Below are positions 43,613 through 55,340 of a DNA stretch of 64,000 bases, one piece after another. Numbering within the stretch: the stretch's first letter is position 1; the number at the start of each line of letters is the position of its first letter. A program made the position numbers and the translations under genes. The notes below the pieces were generated by a model, which did not search any database, was not told where the DNA came from, and saw nothing but the letters and a program-made list of their open reading frames with translations. The DNA comes from Setomelanomma holmii (taxonomy: Eukaryota > Ascomycota > Dothideomycetes > Pleosporales > Phaeosphaeriaceae), in assembly GCA_010015745.1 (NCBI GenBank), contig ML978204.1, forward strand, positions 124,001 through 188,000. The letters run 5' to 3'.

Positions 43613-44868
43613 ATGGTCAAACACCACCTCATGATAGGCACATGGACGCCTCCCGGAGTGATCATGACGGTCGCGTTCGACGATGAGACATTAAAGCTCG
43701 AGCTGGTCAAGAAGACGGAGATTCCTGAGGATGAGCCGATCAGCTGGATGGCTTTCGACGTATGCGCCGACTTTTCGATCATCGCATGCACTCAATGGCT
43801 GACCTATGAGGATCTAGCATAAAAGAAAGAATATCTACGGATCGTCGATGAAGAAATGGAGCTCTCATGAAGTCAAGAGCCCTGGTGAGATTGTACACAC
43901 TGGCAGCTTTCCCTTGGGTGGACACCGTACGCGCATCTTCTCACGCTCGCATGAAACAAGCACTGACAGTCATGAACAGCCAAAGCCAATGATGCCAACA
44001 CCAAGACACGCGCAATCTTCCTCCTTCCAGCGAAGAAGCCTCCTTACGCCGTATACTGCAACCCGTTCTACGACTATGCAGGCTATGGCAATGTTTTCTC
44101 CGTCAATTCCTCTGGCCACCTTGCAGAGAACATCCAGAACTACGAGTACTGCGAAAAAACTGCGATTCATGGCATGGTCTTCGATCCTAGCGAGACGTAT
44201 CTATACAGCGCCGACATGTGGGCCAATCGGATATGGTGTCACAAGAAAATTGATGATCAGGGTAGGCTAGAAACTGTGGGCTACACGGAAGCGCCTGCGC
44301 CAAAGGACCATCCCAGATGGGTTGAGATGCATCCAAGCGGAAACTATCTGTATGCGTTGATGGAGGCTGGAAACAGACTGTGCGAATATGTGATTGATCC
44401 GCAAACAAAATTGCCTGTGTACACGCACAAAACATATCCTCTGATTCCGCCTGGTACGTCACTCGACATCGGCGCATAGACAAACAAGCGCAGCAGCTGA
44501 TGATTCCAGGCATTCCCGATGCGAAGACGATGTATCGATCCGACGTCTGCTTCCTTAACAAATCCGCGAATTACCTCTTTGCAACCTCACGATCAAACTC
44601 CTTCTCGCTCACGGGCTACATTGCTGCATTCAAGATTGCTCCATCGGGAGTCATCGAGCGTCAGATATGTCTCAACCCCACACCAACGTCTGGCGGACAC
44701 AGCAACGCGTTGTCCCCGTGTCCGTGGAGCGATGAGTGGCTGGCGTTGACGGATGATGAGAAAGGCGGGGTTGAGATTTACAGATGGCAGGATGAGTTCC
44801 TTGCAAGAGTCGCGAGATTGGAAATCGGCGAGAAGGGGTTCGGCATGAACGCAATTTGGTATGATTAG
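43613..44868 (+). CDS. Muconate lactonizing enzyme, beta-propeller (CMLE-like)
   Basis: Four exons: 43613-43759, 43818-43926, 43980-44453 and 44510-44868 (introns 58, 53 and 56 bp), giving 362 residues. The start (MVKHHLMIGTWTPPG) and blocks such as YGNVFSV, GMVFDPSETYLYSAD, HPRWVEMHPSGNYLYALMEA, SGGHSNALSPCPWSDEW and GFGMNAIWYD are characteristic of fungal 3-carboxy-cis,cis-muconate cyclase and its cis,cis-muconate relatives, seven-bladed propellers of the lactonase type. The last intron ends at CAG 44507-44509; earlier AG sites would add residues absent from the family. It converts the ring-cleavage product into a muconolactone. Because the neighbouring dioxygenase is of catechol type, the unsubstituted muconate may be its substrate. 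Confidence 0.9.
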
Positions 44869-45368
44869 AGACATTGCAAGCAGAAGCATCTGCGGCATGT
44901 TCGATTTCTGGACTACTATAGAAGGGATTAGAATCAAATCTCGGCGCAGCATTCAAACCAGCTAAAAAGATTGTTTCAAATTTTTCTTGGACACAGCCTC
45001 CGTCAATATGAATCCCCCAGAACGCTCTCGTGTACATCCTGACTTTAATCTCACTTTTTTTTGCTTACACTTCCACAACCCGAGCTTTTTGCGCGCAATT
45101 CCCAGCCTTCCGAATGCTTTTCCGATGCCATGGACGGCGGCCTCAAGCGGGGCAGGCTGTCGTGCATTAGCGCAGTCGGCAGATGTCATCGGGGGGAAGC
45201 TCTCATCCTTGAGCTAAAGTGGTATGGGGTAGAGGTAGTAATCGCGGGCAGGTCTCGCATAGTTCATCCATAACCTCAATTGTGTATAGAAATCTCTGAA
45301 GCATCAACTAGACCCAATCGCACCCTTTCCAACTTTGCAATTGTCATTTACCCCACGTTGTGCCCGCC
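44869..45368. other. Intergenic between lactonizing enzyme and fusion hydrolase
   Basis: About 500 bp with the 3' flank of one plus-strand gene and the promoter of the next. No further gene supported. Confidence 0.5.
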
Positions 45369-47130
45369 ATGGCGTCCAAATCAACCCCAGGCATTTTGTA
45401 TGTCACCATGCAGCCCAAAGACGGCTTGCCAGAGGCACAATTCCACGATTGGTAAGTTGACCCTTCCCAGGCAAACTCTGGCTTTGTAGAAACAGCATCT
45501 GACGCCATTTGCGTCCAGGTACCAGAACGAACATGGGCCAAATCGCCTGCGCCTGCCATTCTGCAAGAATGGCTTTCGCTACCGCGCCACCGACCTCGAG
45601 AATCAGCCTGGCAGCCAAGAGAAGCCAGAGTGGATGGCTATCTACGACTTCGACGAGCTCGAGCATTTGACGCGCGAACCGTATCTGAAGCTTAGGAGTG
45701 CGCCGGCACAGACACAGAGGGAGAGAGATACGATGAAGCAGATCTACGTGGATCGCCGTAACTATGATCTGCTGAAGGAATGGACAGGCCACGACTTTCG
45801 AGATTTGCAGAAGGTCGAAAACGAGGGGCAGAAGAACGTCATGATTGCTGTGAGCTTCCAACTACAAGATGGCGCGAATAAGGAGGAAGAATTGCGGAAG
45901 TGGTATGATGAGGAACATGTCCCCTTGTTGCAGAAAGTACCAGGGTGGCGAAGGACGAGGCGCTTCGTGACAAGCTATTTGGATCTGGAGAGCGGACACA
46001 GGAAAGAGACGGAGTACCTTGCGCTGCATGAATATGCGCCGCAGAATGGACTGGGAGGACCAGAATTCAAGGCAGCTATCACTACTGAATGGTGCGATAA
46101 GATCTACAAGCATGTCGTCAAAGAGCGTAAGAGGAGGGTGTACGGCTTGTACTATACCTTTGGCGCTGCACAACGAGACCTGAAGAGCCTCGAGAGCAAT
46201 GACACAGTATCAGCAGAGTCGAGTGACGGTCTGACAAAGTCCTTCCCAGCCCATTCCACGTCAGACAAGCGCCCAGCAATCGAGAGCTTCGTAACCACAC
46301 CAGACGGCGTCCAACTCCCCTACCGCCTCGAAGGCTCCACCGAGCCCGACGCACCGCTGCTCGTTTTAGCAAACAGTATTCTCGTCGACTACGGCATCTG
46401 GGACGACTTTATATCCAACTTCCTCCAACGCACCAACAGCAAATACCGGATCCTGCGCTACAACACCCGCGGGCGCAACACACTCCCCTCAAACTCAATC
46501 TCACCAATCAACATCGATGTCCTCACAACCGACATCGTCACCCTCCTCGACACTCTCCGCATCAAGCAAGCCTCCATTGTCGGCGTCTCTCTTGGCGGCG
46601 CAACAGCCCTCAATGCCGGCCTCTCATACCCCGATCGCGTCTCGGCATTCATCGGCTGCGATACAAACGCCTTCGCGCCGCCGTCGAATGCAAACGCCTG
46701 GAATGACCGCGTTGCCATGGCCGAAAAGGAAGGCTCAAAGGCCACCTCAGGAGAAGCCATTGTAGGCCAGGACCTTGCCGAAGCAACCGTGCGGCGATGG
46801 TTCGTCAAAGAGTCCTACGAGGACGCTGAGCTAGCGAAGAAAATCGCACACGTCAAAGACATGGTTGCTACCAATTCGCTCCCCGGGTTCAGAGACTCGG
46901 TCAAGGCACTGCATGGGTATGATATTAGGGAGAAGATGGCGGGGTATCAGGGCAAGGGTGCGTTTTTGGTAGGGGCGGGAGATGGCGTGCTGCCCAAGAC
47001 GATGAAGGAGAATATGGCGGATAAGCTGGGAAAGGGGGTGGAGTTGAAGGTTGTGGTTGGGGCGGGCCATTTGCCGATGGTGGAGAAGCCGGAGGAGGTT
47101 GCCAGGTCTGTTGCTGAGTTTCTGGGTTGA
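45369..47130 (+). CDS. EthD-like / enol-lactone hydrolase fusion protein
   Basis: Exons 45369-45451 and 45519-47130 (intron 67 bp), giving 564 residues. The N-terminal 230 residues are two ferredoxin-like dimeric alpha/beta-barrel units of EthD type: GILYVTMQPKDGLPEAQFHDWYQNEH, and later VMIAVSFQ with WYDEEHVPLLQKVPGW. After a serine-rich linker (about 240-260) comes an alpha/beta hydrolase fold: LLVLANSILVDYGIWDD, YNTRGRNTLP, nucleophile elbow GVSLGG, acid GAGDGVLP and histidine GAGHLPMVEKP. That half resembles 3-oxoadipate enol-lactonases (PcaD), which open the enol-lactone to beta-ketoadipate. Together with the dioxygenase and lactonizing enzyme this would give the middle of a beta-ketoadipate route. 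The EthD half may protect or channel an unstable intermediate; that is speculation. Confidence 0.85.
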
Positions 47131-47522
47131 TGGGAAGGAGCTCTAGAGTGAAACGCACTGGCACGTGAAGCGTGATTGAGCTTGTGTCACTTCAGGATTA
47201 GCCTGGAGCTTGGGCTTCATTTAGACAAGAAAGCCTCCCAATGAATCGCTCAATCACTTTTCCAACAACAATTGCCATCCCCTCTTGGACACAATAACGA
47301 CTGAAATGAAAGATTCGCGTTGCATAGCAGCTGTTTTGCCAGCAAGCTTCACCTTCAAATGCCACAGACGTTCGGCTGGTGCGTCGCGCCGCTCAGAGCC
47401 TCCAACGTCAATCCTCTCCTATACAAACACTTGCCCACACATCGCAGACCCACGATCACCAATAATACGAAGGGAAACGCCATGTTAAGAAACGGCACGA
47501 GGGAGTCGTGTCATTACTTAAG
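47131..47522. other. Intergenic after fusion hydrolase
   Basis: About 390 bp. No gene or repeat seen. Confidence 0.45.
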
Positions 47523-48518
47523 ATGGGGAAATCAGACTTTGTCATAACCTGCGGCGGGGACACCTACAATGTGCATAAACCGATCCTCTGCACGTAAAGT
47601 GATGATTTAGAGGCTGTGAGTAAGTTTTGGTAAAGAAGAGAAAGAACAGAAGATCGACATGGTCGACGACAAGCCCGACATCGTCAAGTATATGGTGCAA
47701 TACTTGTATGAGGGCGATTACCACTTGCCTTTAAAAGACGTAAACGGACCTTGGGTCTTCCAGTTCCATTTTGGGGACAGAGGACGTTTCCAAAGCTGGT
47801 CCCTGGACGAAAAATCACCATTTGGAGAAAGGCGAGCTTTGCTGGCGGTTGTCGAGCGAAGTAGCTTCTTGGCTGAAGGATTACCCAACCTTTTGACCTG
47901 TACGTCCAGCACACAATGCTACTCTAATCACGGCCTTCCCGACAGCAATATACAAAGCTTGCTCGAGTTTCAAGCTCATTTCAGACATTCGACCCATTCG
48001 CGACGATCCTATGCACTCTCAGCACGCGACAATTCCCCACTTCGGCCTCCAGCATTGTGCATCGGCCTTGAAAAAGAAACCAATGCGACACAACCAATTC
48101 ATGCAGACGACCTCGGATTACATGGCGGGTATGCGCCCTCGCCGACAAATACAACGTCCAGGGTTTGAAAGACCTGGCCAATGAAAAGGTCAAAGAACAT
48201 CTCGACCTAGTCTTCACGGATGCAAAGTTTCTTGAGACAATTAATTTCATCCGTAACAGTACACCGAAGAGCGACACTCAATTGAAGCGTACTGTTGCGG
48301 CGCATCTTGCCAGCTTAAAAGGACGGTATGGCATGCATAATTTGTTAGCGGACGCGTTCAAGTCGAACCATGCGCTTGCATATGACATGCTGATGTGCGA
48401 TTGGTGCGCTCCGAAAGTCAAGACACCCAAAACACAAACATCCTCACCCCAGGGCCATTCAAGACATCCGCGGTACCAAGTCCCTAAGCACGATACGATG
48501 CTGCGCTATCCTCCATAG
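47523..48518 (+). pseudogene. BTB/POZ-domain gene, decayed
   Basis: The ATG at 47523 opens with KSDFVITCGGDTYNVHKPIL, a typical fungal BTB start, then meets TAA at 47598. A frame change then leads to EKEQKIDMVDDKPDIVKYMV and QYLYEGDYHLP, the conserved second half of the BTB fold. After a poorly conserved middle, a third frame reads VCALADKYNVQGLKDLANEK and LAYDMLM, the usual C-terminal helices of these proteins, ending at 48518. At least one nonsense codon and two frameshifts are needed, and no intron pair repairs them. BTB proteins mediate dimerisation or Cul3 binding; this copy should be non-functional. The middle (about 47.72-48.1 kb) may contain additional rearranged sequence. Confidence 0.6.
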
Positions 48519-48739
48519 ATTCTTCTTGTCATGGTGTAATATCACATCTGTATGGGCCCGACATTGGCGCACAGCTTGCCCAGCCTGTGAAAGTACCGCA
48601 CTGGGCAAGACGGGGAGAAGTCACAATTTTGGGAGAATCATTGCTTAGTCTATGAACAGCCCTCCAGTCCGCTCTTCGCCAAGTTCCAACCGAATACACG
48701 ACAATTACAAACAACACAGTTGGGCGAGCTTTCGAGGAC

Positions 48740-49614
48740 TTATTTACCAGCACAAACAATTTCTTTGTACAAGCAGTCGACATTGAGACAGCTTCCAATC
48801 ACCTCCTTCTTCGGACACACAACCATAGTATCGACCTCCTCGCCCTTTACCACATTCTTCATCGCCTTCTGCCTATTATCGCGAGCATTGCGATCCACCG
48901 AGTCCATGATACCGACGCAATCAAATCCCCCCTGGTCCACCTGTTACTGGAACGCAAGATCCACCTGCATATGCGCAACTTCCTTCCCATCCTTGTCCAC
49001 CAAAGCGACCCTGACGTTCTCAGGCGCATCACACCACCGGGTTAGCCTACCTCGCATATCTAGCTTCGCACTTCGACCTGAGGGTGGAAAGTACATTTTC
49101 AAATTGCAAAACAGCTAGATCTCCTTCGAACGATCCACTTGTAGCAGTTCTTATCATCGAGTGTGGCGATCATGAATGTATCGGCGATCAGTTCGATAAA
49201 CGCAGTCCTCAGCGCAGCGCCGTACTCTAGTGGGGTTTTATCTGACGAGACGTGTAGCAGCACTGATTCCTGCGTTCGCTCGATTATTCCGCGTTCACCG
49301 GGTATTCGACATAGAATCCTTCGCTGCTGGTCGAATATGTCCTTGCCACCCACTTTCGGGTTTTGCAATGCGCGGTCAAGGAGTCCTGGATATCGTCGCA
49401 GACGAAGGTGCCGTACCATGCTCCAATGTGTTGGTGTTAGTTTCCGATGTAAAGGTGAGCGTCCAAGTGCCGTTCCTGCCAGTTCCTGCTGGCAGAGCGG
49501 ACGCTGGAAGTGCAGAGTTTGCCGTGATCGTGGGTGAGTTACGAACATCGGACATTCCCAGCGTACCCTGCTCCCAAACTCCACTACCGCAGTTCGACTG
49601 CCGCTAACGATCAA
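48740..49614 (-). pseudogene. Decayed gene of unknown family
   Basis: Read on the minus strand, protein-like pieces appear in order but in changing frames: VVEFGSRVRWECPMFVTH; AWYGTFVCDDIQDSLTAH; VLLHVSSDKTPLEYGAALRT with AFIELIADTFMIATLDDKN; LKMYFPPSGRSAKLDMRGR; then APENVRVALVDKDGKEVAHM and, after an in-frame TAA, GFDCVGIMDSVDRNARDNRQ. The continuity suggests a gene broken by several frameshifts and one stop. I do not recognise the family and suggest no function. It converges with the BTB pseudogene. Confidence 0.4.
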
Positions 49615-49620
49615 CTATCC

Positions 49621-50465
49621 TACGCGATGGCAATACGACAACATCCCCAGAGCTACGACGCCGATGCGCTCGGGACGTTGCAACGTCAGTGGATACTAAG
49701 GTGAATCATTTTTCGATGAGTATGCCCCTAGCAACGAGGCATCTGCTCGAAGGATGTTTTCGTAAGAGTCCAAGTGACGATGAGTTAGGGAATTGACGCC
49801 AACACCGACAATATTGAAAGGAAGGATCTCGGTGTACATGTGGTTGTGAATATGACAAGCTAAACTTTCAGGTCGAATTGGCGGAGAGGCTTTCGTTGGA
49901 ACTGTGATACTAACCAGGTTGTAGTCGTAGTGTCGATGTCGTTAGCTGCGAAATCGTGGGGGTTTGCAAGGACCCATAATCAAGTCAACTATTTTTCCTG
50001 CTTGGCGCACGGAAACACTCGGCGCACGGACATCCTCAAACATCCACACAGAGACTTGAAGCCCTAGAACACAATGTGATTCGAGTCATAGCAACTTCCG
50101 TAGAAAAGTGCGCAATAGGACCAGGGAACAAAGTTTTCTTATTTCTAGTCGCGAGATCTAGGGCAAAGCTTGCAGCCACAGAAGACAATCAGGCTCGATG
50201 TTGAGAAAAGGTGACGCTGGCCCTGCGCTTAATAGCGGATCCTGATTGGCGGCACATTGGAGTGCCAAATGAGAACGAGTATGCCACGACGAAGTAGGAC
50301 TAGTAGGGATACTAGCTGTACAGTCATGCGCGGCTGGGAAAAGGCAGATTACGATTCCTCTTGTCCCGACTGCGCCGCATAGCAACAGTTCGAGTCTGCT
50401 TCCCACCACTTCATTTGACGCAGGTCAATGATCACGTCCATTGCAAGCAATCCGAATCGAATGCA
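49621..50465. other. Intergenic before NACHT-ankyrin gene
   Basis: About 850 bp with no convincing gene. The last part should hold the promoter of the receptor gene. Confidence 0.45.
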
Positions 50466-53400
50466 ATGCTTGATCTCCGCAAGAGGTTACGGAAACTTAA
50501 ACGTAAAGAGCTAGCTCCCGAGGTTAGTAACGGTCCGAACCAATATTCTAAGCTAGCCATGGAGCACACTTTTGACGCTAAGATCCCGCAGAAACCTCCT
50601 CTTCAGCAGCGTTCCTCGCAGGCTCCGGCGCTAGCCACTGTACGCACAAAGCCCTACGGGCTATTCCTTCTTAACAAGAACGAGCCACCTTACGACTCGG
50701 AAGACGCTATAGGAGTGGATATTGTAGCCATACATGGCCTGAATGGGGACGCTTATACCACATGGCAACACGAAAATGGAACTTTGTGGCTTCGAGATCT
50801 GCTTCCGAGTAACGTTCCTGGGTCCCGCGTATTTACCTACGGGTATCCGTCTGAGCTCTTCTGGAGCAGTTCAGTGGCCACGCTACAGGACTACTCCCGG
50901 AATCTCCTGAGCTCTCTCACAGCCATCTTGGAAGGAAAACAACGTTCTATAATATTTGTCTGCCATAGTCTTGGGGGCTTAGTGTGCAAGCAGGTGAGAA
51001 GCTCGACGACATTGCGCCAATGATAACCTGACCTATTTTGAGGCTCTTGTTCTGGCGCATGAAGATGACCGCCTACACGGTGACATCCTGTCTGCCACTT
51101 CAGGCATTATTTTCTTCGGAACACCACATCGCGGTTCAAAAGGAGCTGATATCGGGAAAGTCGTCGCAAGAGTCGCGAACGTGTGTTTACGCGCGTCACA
51201 AGCCGCGGGCATAGCTGGGTCAATACGGGATGACCTTCTCACAACCCTAGGGTCAAATTCCCAAGCACTGAGCGATCTCGCTGTCTCTTCCCGGAATCGT
51301 CTGAGAAATTTGGAGATTGTTACCTTCCACGAAACGGAAACTATGCCTGGGCTGTCTGAGTTGGTAAGACCACTTCCAGAGAATACATATCTACGAAGCA
51401 GCATCTAATACGCCTCTGAACATAGGTAGTTGAGCGACATTCCGCCATAATGGAAGTACCCGGCGAAGACATCATACCACTTTTTGCGAATCATAGAACC
51501 ATCTGTCGTTTTGAAGGGCCAACTGATGATGGTTATTGTTACGCTCTGAAGGTCATCAAACGATTGGCTAGAACAGCGCTCGTGAACCGAGAGATGGCAA
51601 CGAAAGCGAACCGGACATCATCCAACCAGTGTATGTAACGATAAACCGCTCGCGATCCAGCATCAACTAAGCAATCTGTTAGCTTTAAGCGAAATTGAAA
51701 GATCCTGTATGATCCTGCTGAACTCAATCTATCTCGCAGAATACAAAGCGCAACTACCAAGACCGGTACAAGGGACTTGCAGCTGGATTCTGAGCCATCC
51801 TGCGTATCTGACCTGGCTAACCGCTGAAGAAACAAGACTACTCTGGGTTACGGGCGAACCTGGCTGTGGCAAAACCATGCTGTCTGCTTATCTGACGGAC
51901 CACCTCAAACTGGGTCGCGCTACCCATGTCAAGCCTCAAGTCTTTTTCTTCTTTTGTGACGACAAAATCAAGTCTCAGAGAGACGCAAACGCTATACTTC
52001 GAGGCATTCTGTATCAGATCTTACAGCAACATCGAAAACTCATCAAGCATGTGAAAAGTCGTTTCGAGTTGGACGGGCCTAGCCTCGCAAACTCCTTTCC
52101 AGCGCTCTGGGAAATTTTCCTGAAAATAGTTGCCGATTCTACATATGGCGCTATCGGAGTTATAGTGGACGCAATTGATGAATGTGAAGCAAGGACGCGC
52201 AAAAGCTTCCTAAACGCCATGATGCAGCTAGTAAACGAGGCCCAGGATGTACGTCGAAAACCACGAAATTGCATCAAGTTCCTGATAACCAGCCGTCCAT
52301 CGCTCGGCAATTCATACAATCTCACGGGAGTAATGAAAAACAGACTATCAATCGACCAAAACCAGGGTAATGTCAGTGAAGATGTGAAGCTGGTCATTCG
52401 AAGCAAGGTCAGCGAAATTGCGAACAAATTCCACTGCGACGATGAAACGAGGAACCATCTAGAACAAGTGCTGTACTCCAAGTCTGACCAGAGTTTTCTC
52501 TGGTTGAGCATGGTGCTCCGTAGCCTAGAAGGAAGTCCAAAGGCATCAAAGAGAGATTTCGAACGGATCATCAACACATTCCCGCCAAATCTTGAAGCTA
52601 CTTACAGCAGATTCTTACGTGGGATCTCATCTGAGGATCAAGAAGACGCTGGAAAAATCTTACAACTGCTTATTGGAGGCTCGAGACACCTGACATTGGT
52701 GGAAATAAACATTGCATTCACAATTGACCAAGGCCATAAGTCGGTAGCCGATGTTTTGGATGATTTGCAGCTCTCTATTCGCTCGACGCTTCAAAACATC
52801 GTGGGATCCTTCGTCCGCATTAAAGAAGTGAACAAGAGCTCGGACGAAGATTCGAAAGTTTCGCTGATACACCAATCCGCTAAAGAGTATCTAACAGACC
52901 TTGCACGCCATTCTACAGACAACATAGTGCAAAGCCTCGCGGTTCCCTTAGTGGATGCAGCGCTGAGCATATCCCAATCATGCATACGGTACCTTCTCCT
53001 AAAAGAATTTCAAGCGGATATTTTTGCTTCGGAGAGGACAAGCCTCGAGACCAGTTCGCCCAGTTCGACCCTTTCGCTCCCAGTCACAGACTGCGACACA
53101 ATGGGCTTAGGCGGCCCTCTCGGCCTAGACGACCATCTCGGCCTAGACACCTTCTTTAAAGACTCACAGGATGTGGACGAGGAGCAGTGCAATCTGATCT
53201 CTCAAAAGTACAAATTTTTTGATTACTCTGCAACACATTGGGCAGAGCACTACTCGCTGTGCGAAGGCATCGCCCCAAAATCTGTCCGGGAGGCCGTTCA
53301 TCGACTGATAGCGAATTCAAGCTGCGTGTTGACGAATTGGCTGAAATATTACTGGATCAAAAACAACATGGAATACTCATTTCCAGACAGTTTTGAGCCG

Positions 53401-54522
53401 ATTGAAGTAGCTGCATTCTTCAACCTTAGCATGCTGCTTGCCGAGATCGTGGAAAAGGCAGAGTTTGGAAGCGAAGGAAGAAAAGTTCGAGCGCTGTTTT
53501 GGGCAGCGCGAATGTCCTCCCTGGATTGCATCAGAGTGTTGCTTCAGCATGGCGTAAACTCTAACGGCACTGGTATGGATCGGCAAACACCTTTAACTAT
53601 ATCTGCGCAATACGGACATCTGGATGCTGTTCATATACTTCTCAACGACCCATGTACAGACGTTACTTTAATAGCTAAATCGGGAAGATCAGCAATATCA
53701 TTTGCAGCGGGAAATGGACACTTGGAGATTGTCGAAGCGCTGTTGGATCGTGGAGCGTTCAGGCCAGACGATCAGGATAACACACGTTGGACGCCACTCT
53801 TCTGGGCCGTGCAAGGAGACTATTCAAGCATCGTGCAACTGTTGCTGAGGCAGCCGTCAGTCGACGTTAACCAAGTCGACAAATCTGGACGCTCAGTCCT
53901 ATCTTGGGCTGCAGGTGAAGGCGCCCGGCGAGTTCTGAAGGTCCTGCTTCGACACACCTCAGTTGACCTCAATCTTAAAGATGCCAAAGGGCGCTCTGCA
54001 CTGTCGTGGGCTGCGGGAAACGGCCAAAATGAAGTGGTCATGACTTTGCTGCACAAAAAGGGCATCGACAAAGCTACCAAAGACAATGACCTACGGAATG
54101 CAATCTCCTGGGCATGTCAAGGCGGACATACCAATACCTTGCGCACCTTACTCAAGAATGAGTGTGGTGGCGAGGACGACGTTGATGTCGATACTTGGAC
54201 GCCATTGCTATGGGCGCTCTTCGTCCAGTCCCCAGCGACGGTGGAAGCGCTTCTCTCAACCGGCCGCGTCCAAATCGACCGCCAAGACAGTTACGGTCGT
54301 ACGGCATTAATATGGGCTGCGAGCTATGGGTATCTAGACGTGGTGCAGCTGCTACTATCATGGAAAGCAGCACTGCACATCAAGAATCGAGGGGACCATA
54401 CAGCTGCAGATGTTGCCAGGTCAGATGGGCAAATTGAGGTATGTGAATTTCTCGAGGCTCAGCTGGACAAGGAAGCGGAGAGGAGTGTGGATCTGCAAGC
54501 TATACCCCATCGTTCTCTATGA
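50466..54522 (+). CDS. NLR-type receptor: hydrolase-like, NACHT, ankyrin repeats
   Basis: Four exons: 50466-50993, 51043-51363, 51426-51628 and 51672-54522 (introns 49, 62 and 43 bp), giving 1300 residues with no lesion. The N-terminal 300 residues are an alpha/beta hydrolase of DUF676 type: DIVAIHGLNGDAYTTW, VFTYGYPS, nucleophile motif VCHSLGG (Ser168) and FFGTPHRGS. NACHT follows, with Walker A GEPGCGKT (412-419) and Walker B IVDAIDECE near 516. The C-terminal part from about 988 to 1280 has some eight ankyrin repeats, several with the repeated phrase GRSxxSWAAGxG. This three-part layout is that of fungal NOD-like STAND proteins, implicated in non-self recognition and programmed cell death. 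Ligand unknown. Confidence 0.9.
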
Positions 54523-54889
54523 GATTGGGCTCTTCGTTAAAGTTTTATCACGTACAGTAGCTAGTTCCGCAAAGACAGACGTTATATAAGTATCTGAATG
54601 CGAGATACGTCGAGAAGTAATAAGCGACGAGCCGCTCCCGTGTTATAGAGTCTCGATTAAGCCGATAAGCCAATACACGAAGATCACCTGCACTCAATGC
54701 ACCAGGCAGTGCAAATACCCACGATGTTTATGCAAGTATTAACAATCACAACACAGCATTACCAAATCAAAGCGCGTAGGTCTATAACGCTCGAGTACAT
54801 CTGCACACCCTCACAAACAGATTTTTACACCTAGCGCTTCCCGGCGCAACTCAAAACCACTTTACCATATTCCCTACCAACTAATTGCA
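54523..54889. other. Convergent interval after NLR gene
   Basis: About 370 bp between the NLR stop and the stop of the minus-strand secreted protein. No gene seen. Confidence 0.5.
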
Positions 54890-55245
54890 TCACTTAAATG
54901 TACTCTTCCCAGGACAAAAGCCAGCCTGCCACGTCCCCGAACACTTCTTGCTCGTGCTCTGACATTTGCCTATCCACGCGTTAGCCCTTCATCCCATCCC
55001 CATCGCATCCCTTCCCCTTTCCCATCCTCATCACACTTACCCGTCCCATTACTTCCACAAGTATAATCCCCCTCAAGATCACAGCACCGATTATTCGCCC
55101 CGCCAGAGCAAAGACCGGTAGATACACTGCCGTACAGATTGTTGAGGCAGTTGGACGGCGAGGTGCAGGTACCGCCGCCGTTAAGGCAGGATTCGGCGAG
55201 GACAAGGGGGGAGAGGGCTAGGGTGAAGACTGTGGTGGGACGCAT
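54890..55245 (-). CDS. Small secreted cysteine-rich protein
   Basis: Two exons on the minus strand, 55245-55041 and 54969-54890, intron 55040-54970 (71 bp, GTAAGT...TAG), giving 94 residues. A signal peptide (MRPTTVFTLALSPLVLA) is followed by a mature part with ten cysteines at 20, 27, 33, 46, 54, 55, 63, 71, 78 and 87, one CC pair, and no other hydrophobic segment. The even number of cysteines suggests five disulfides. Splicing is essential: it replaces an acidic read-through tail by KCQSTSKKCSGTWQAGFCPG, restoring the last three cysteines. Such proteins are often apoplastic effectors or surface-active proteins in plant-associated fungi. I recognise no named family, so the effector idea is inference. 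Confidence 0.75.
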
Positions 55246-55333
55246 TATTATGTGCTGAGAATGAGAGGTATGGTTGAGGAAGTAGTGTAGTTACAACTGT
55301 GCGAAATGGAGGTTGGGTGGGAAGAACGGGGAA

Positions 55334-55340
55334 TTATATA
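55334..55340 (-). promoter_or_regulatory. TATA box of small secreted protein gene
   Basis: TATATAA on the minus strand about 90 bp before the ATG at 55245, an appropriate core-promoter place. Confidence 0.5.

Noticed and set aside
49099..49614. 171-codon minus-strand frame as an intact gene
   Set aside because: Better explained as one frame of a multiply frameshifted pseudogene, since convincing segments continue in other frames.
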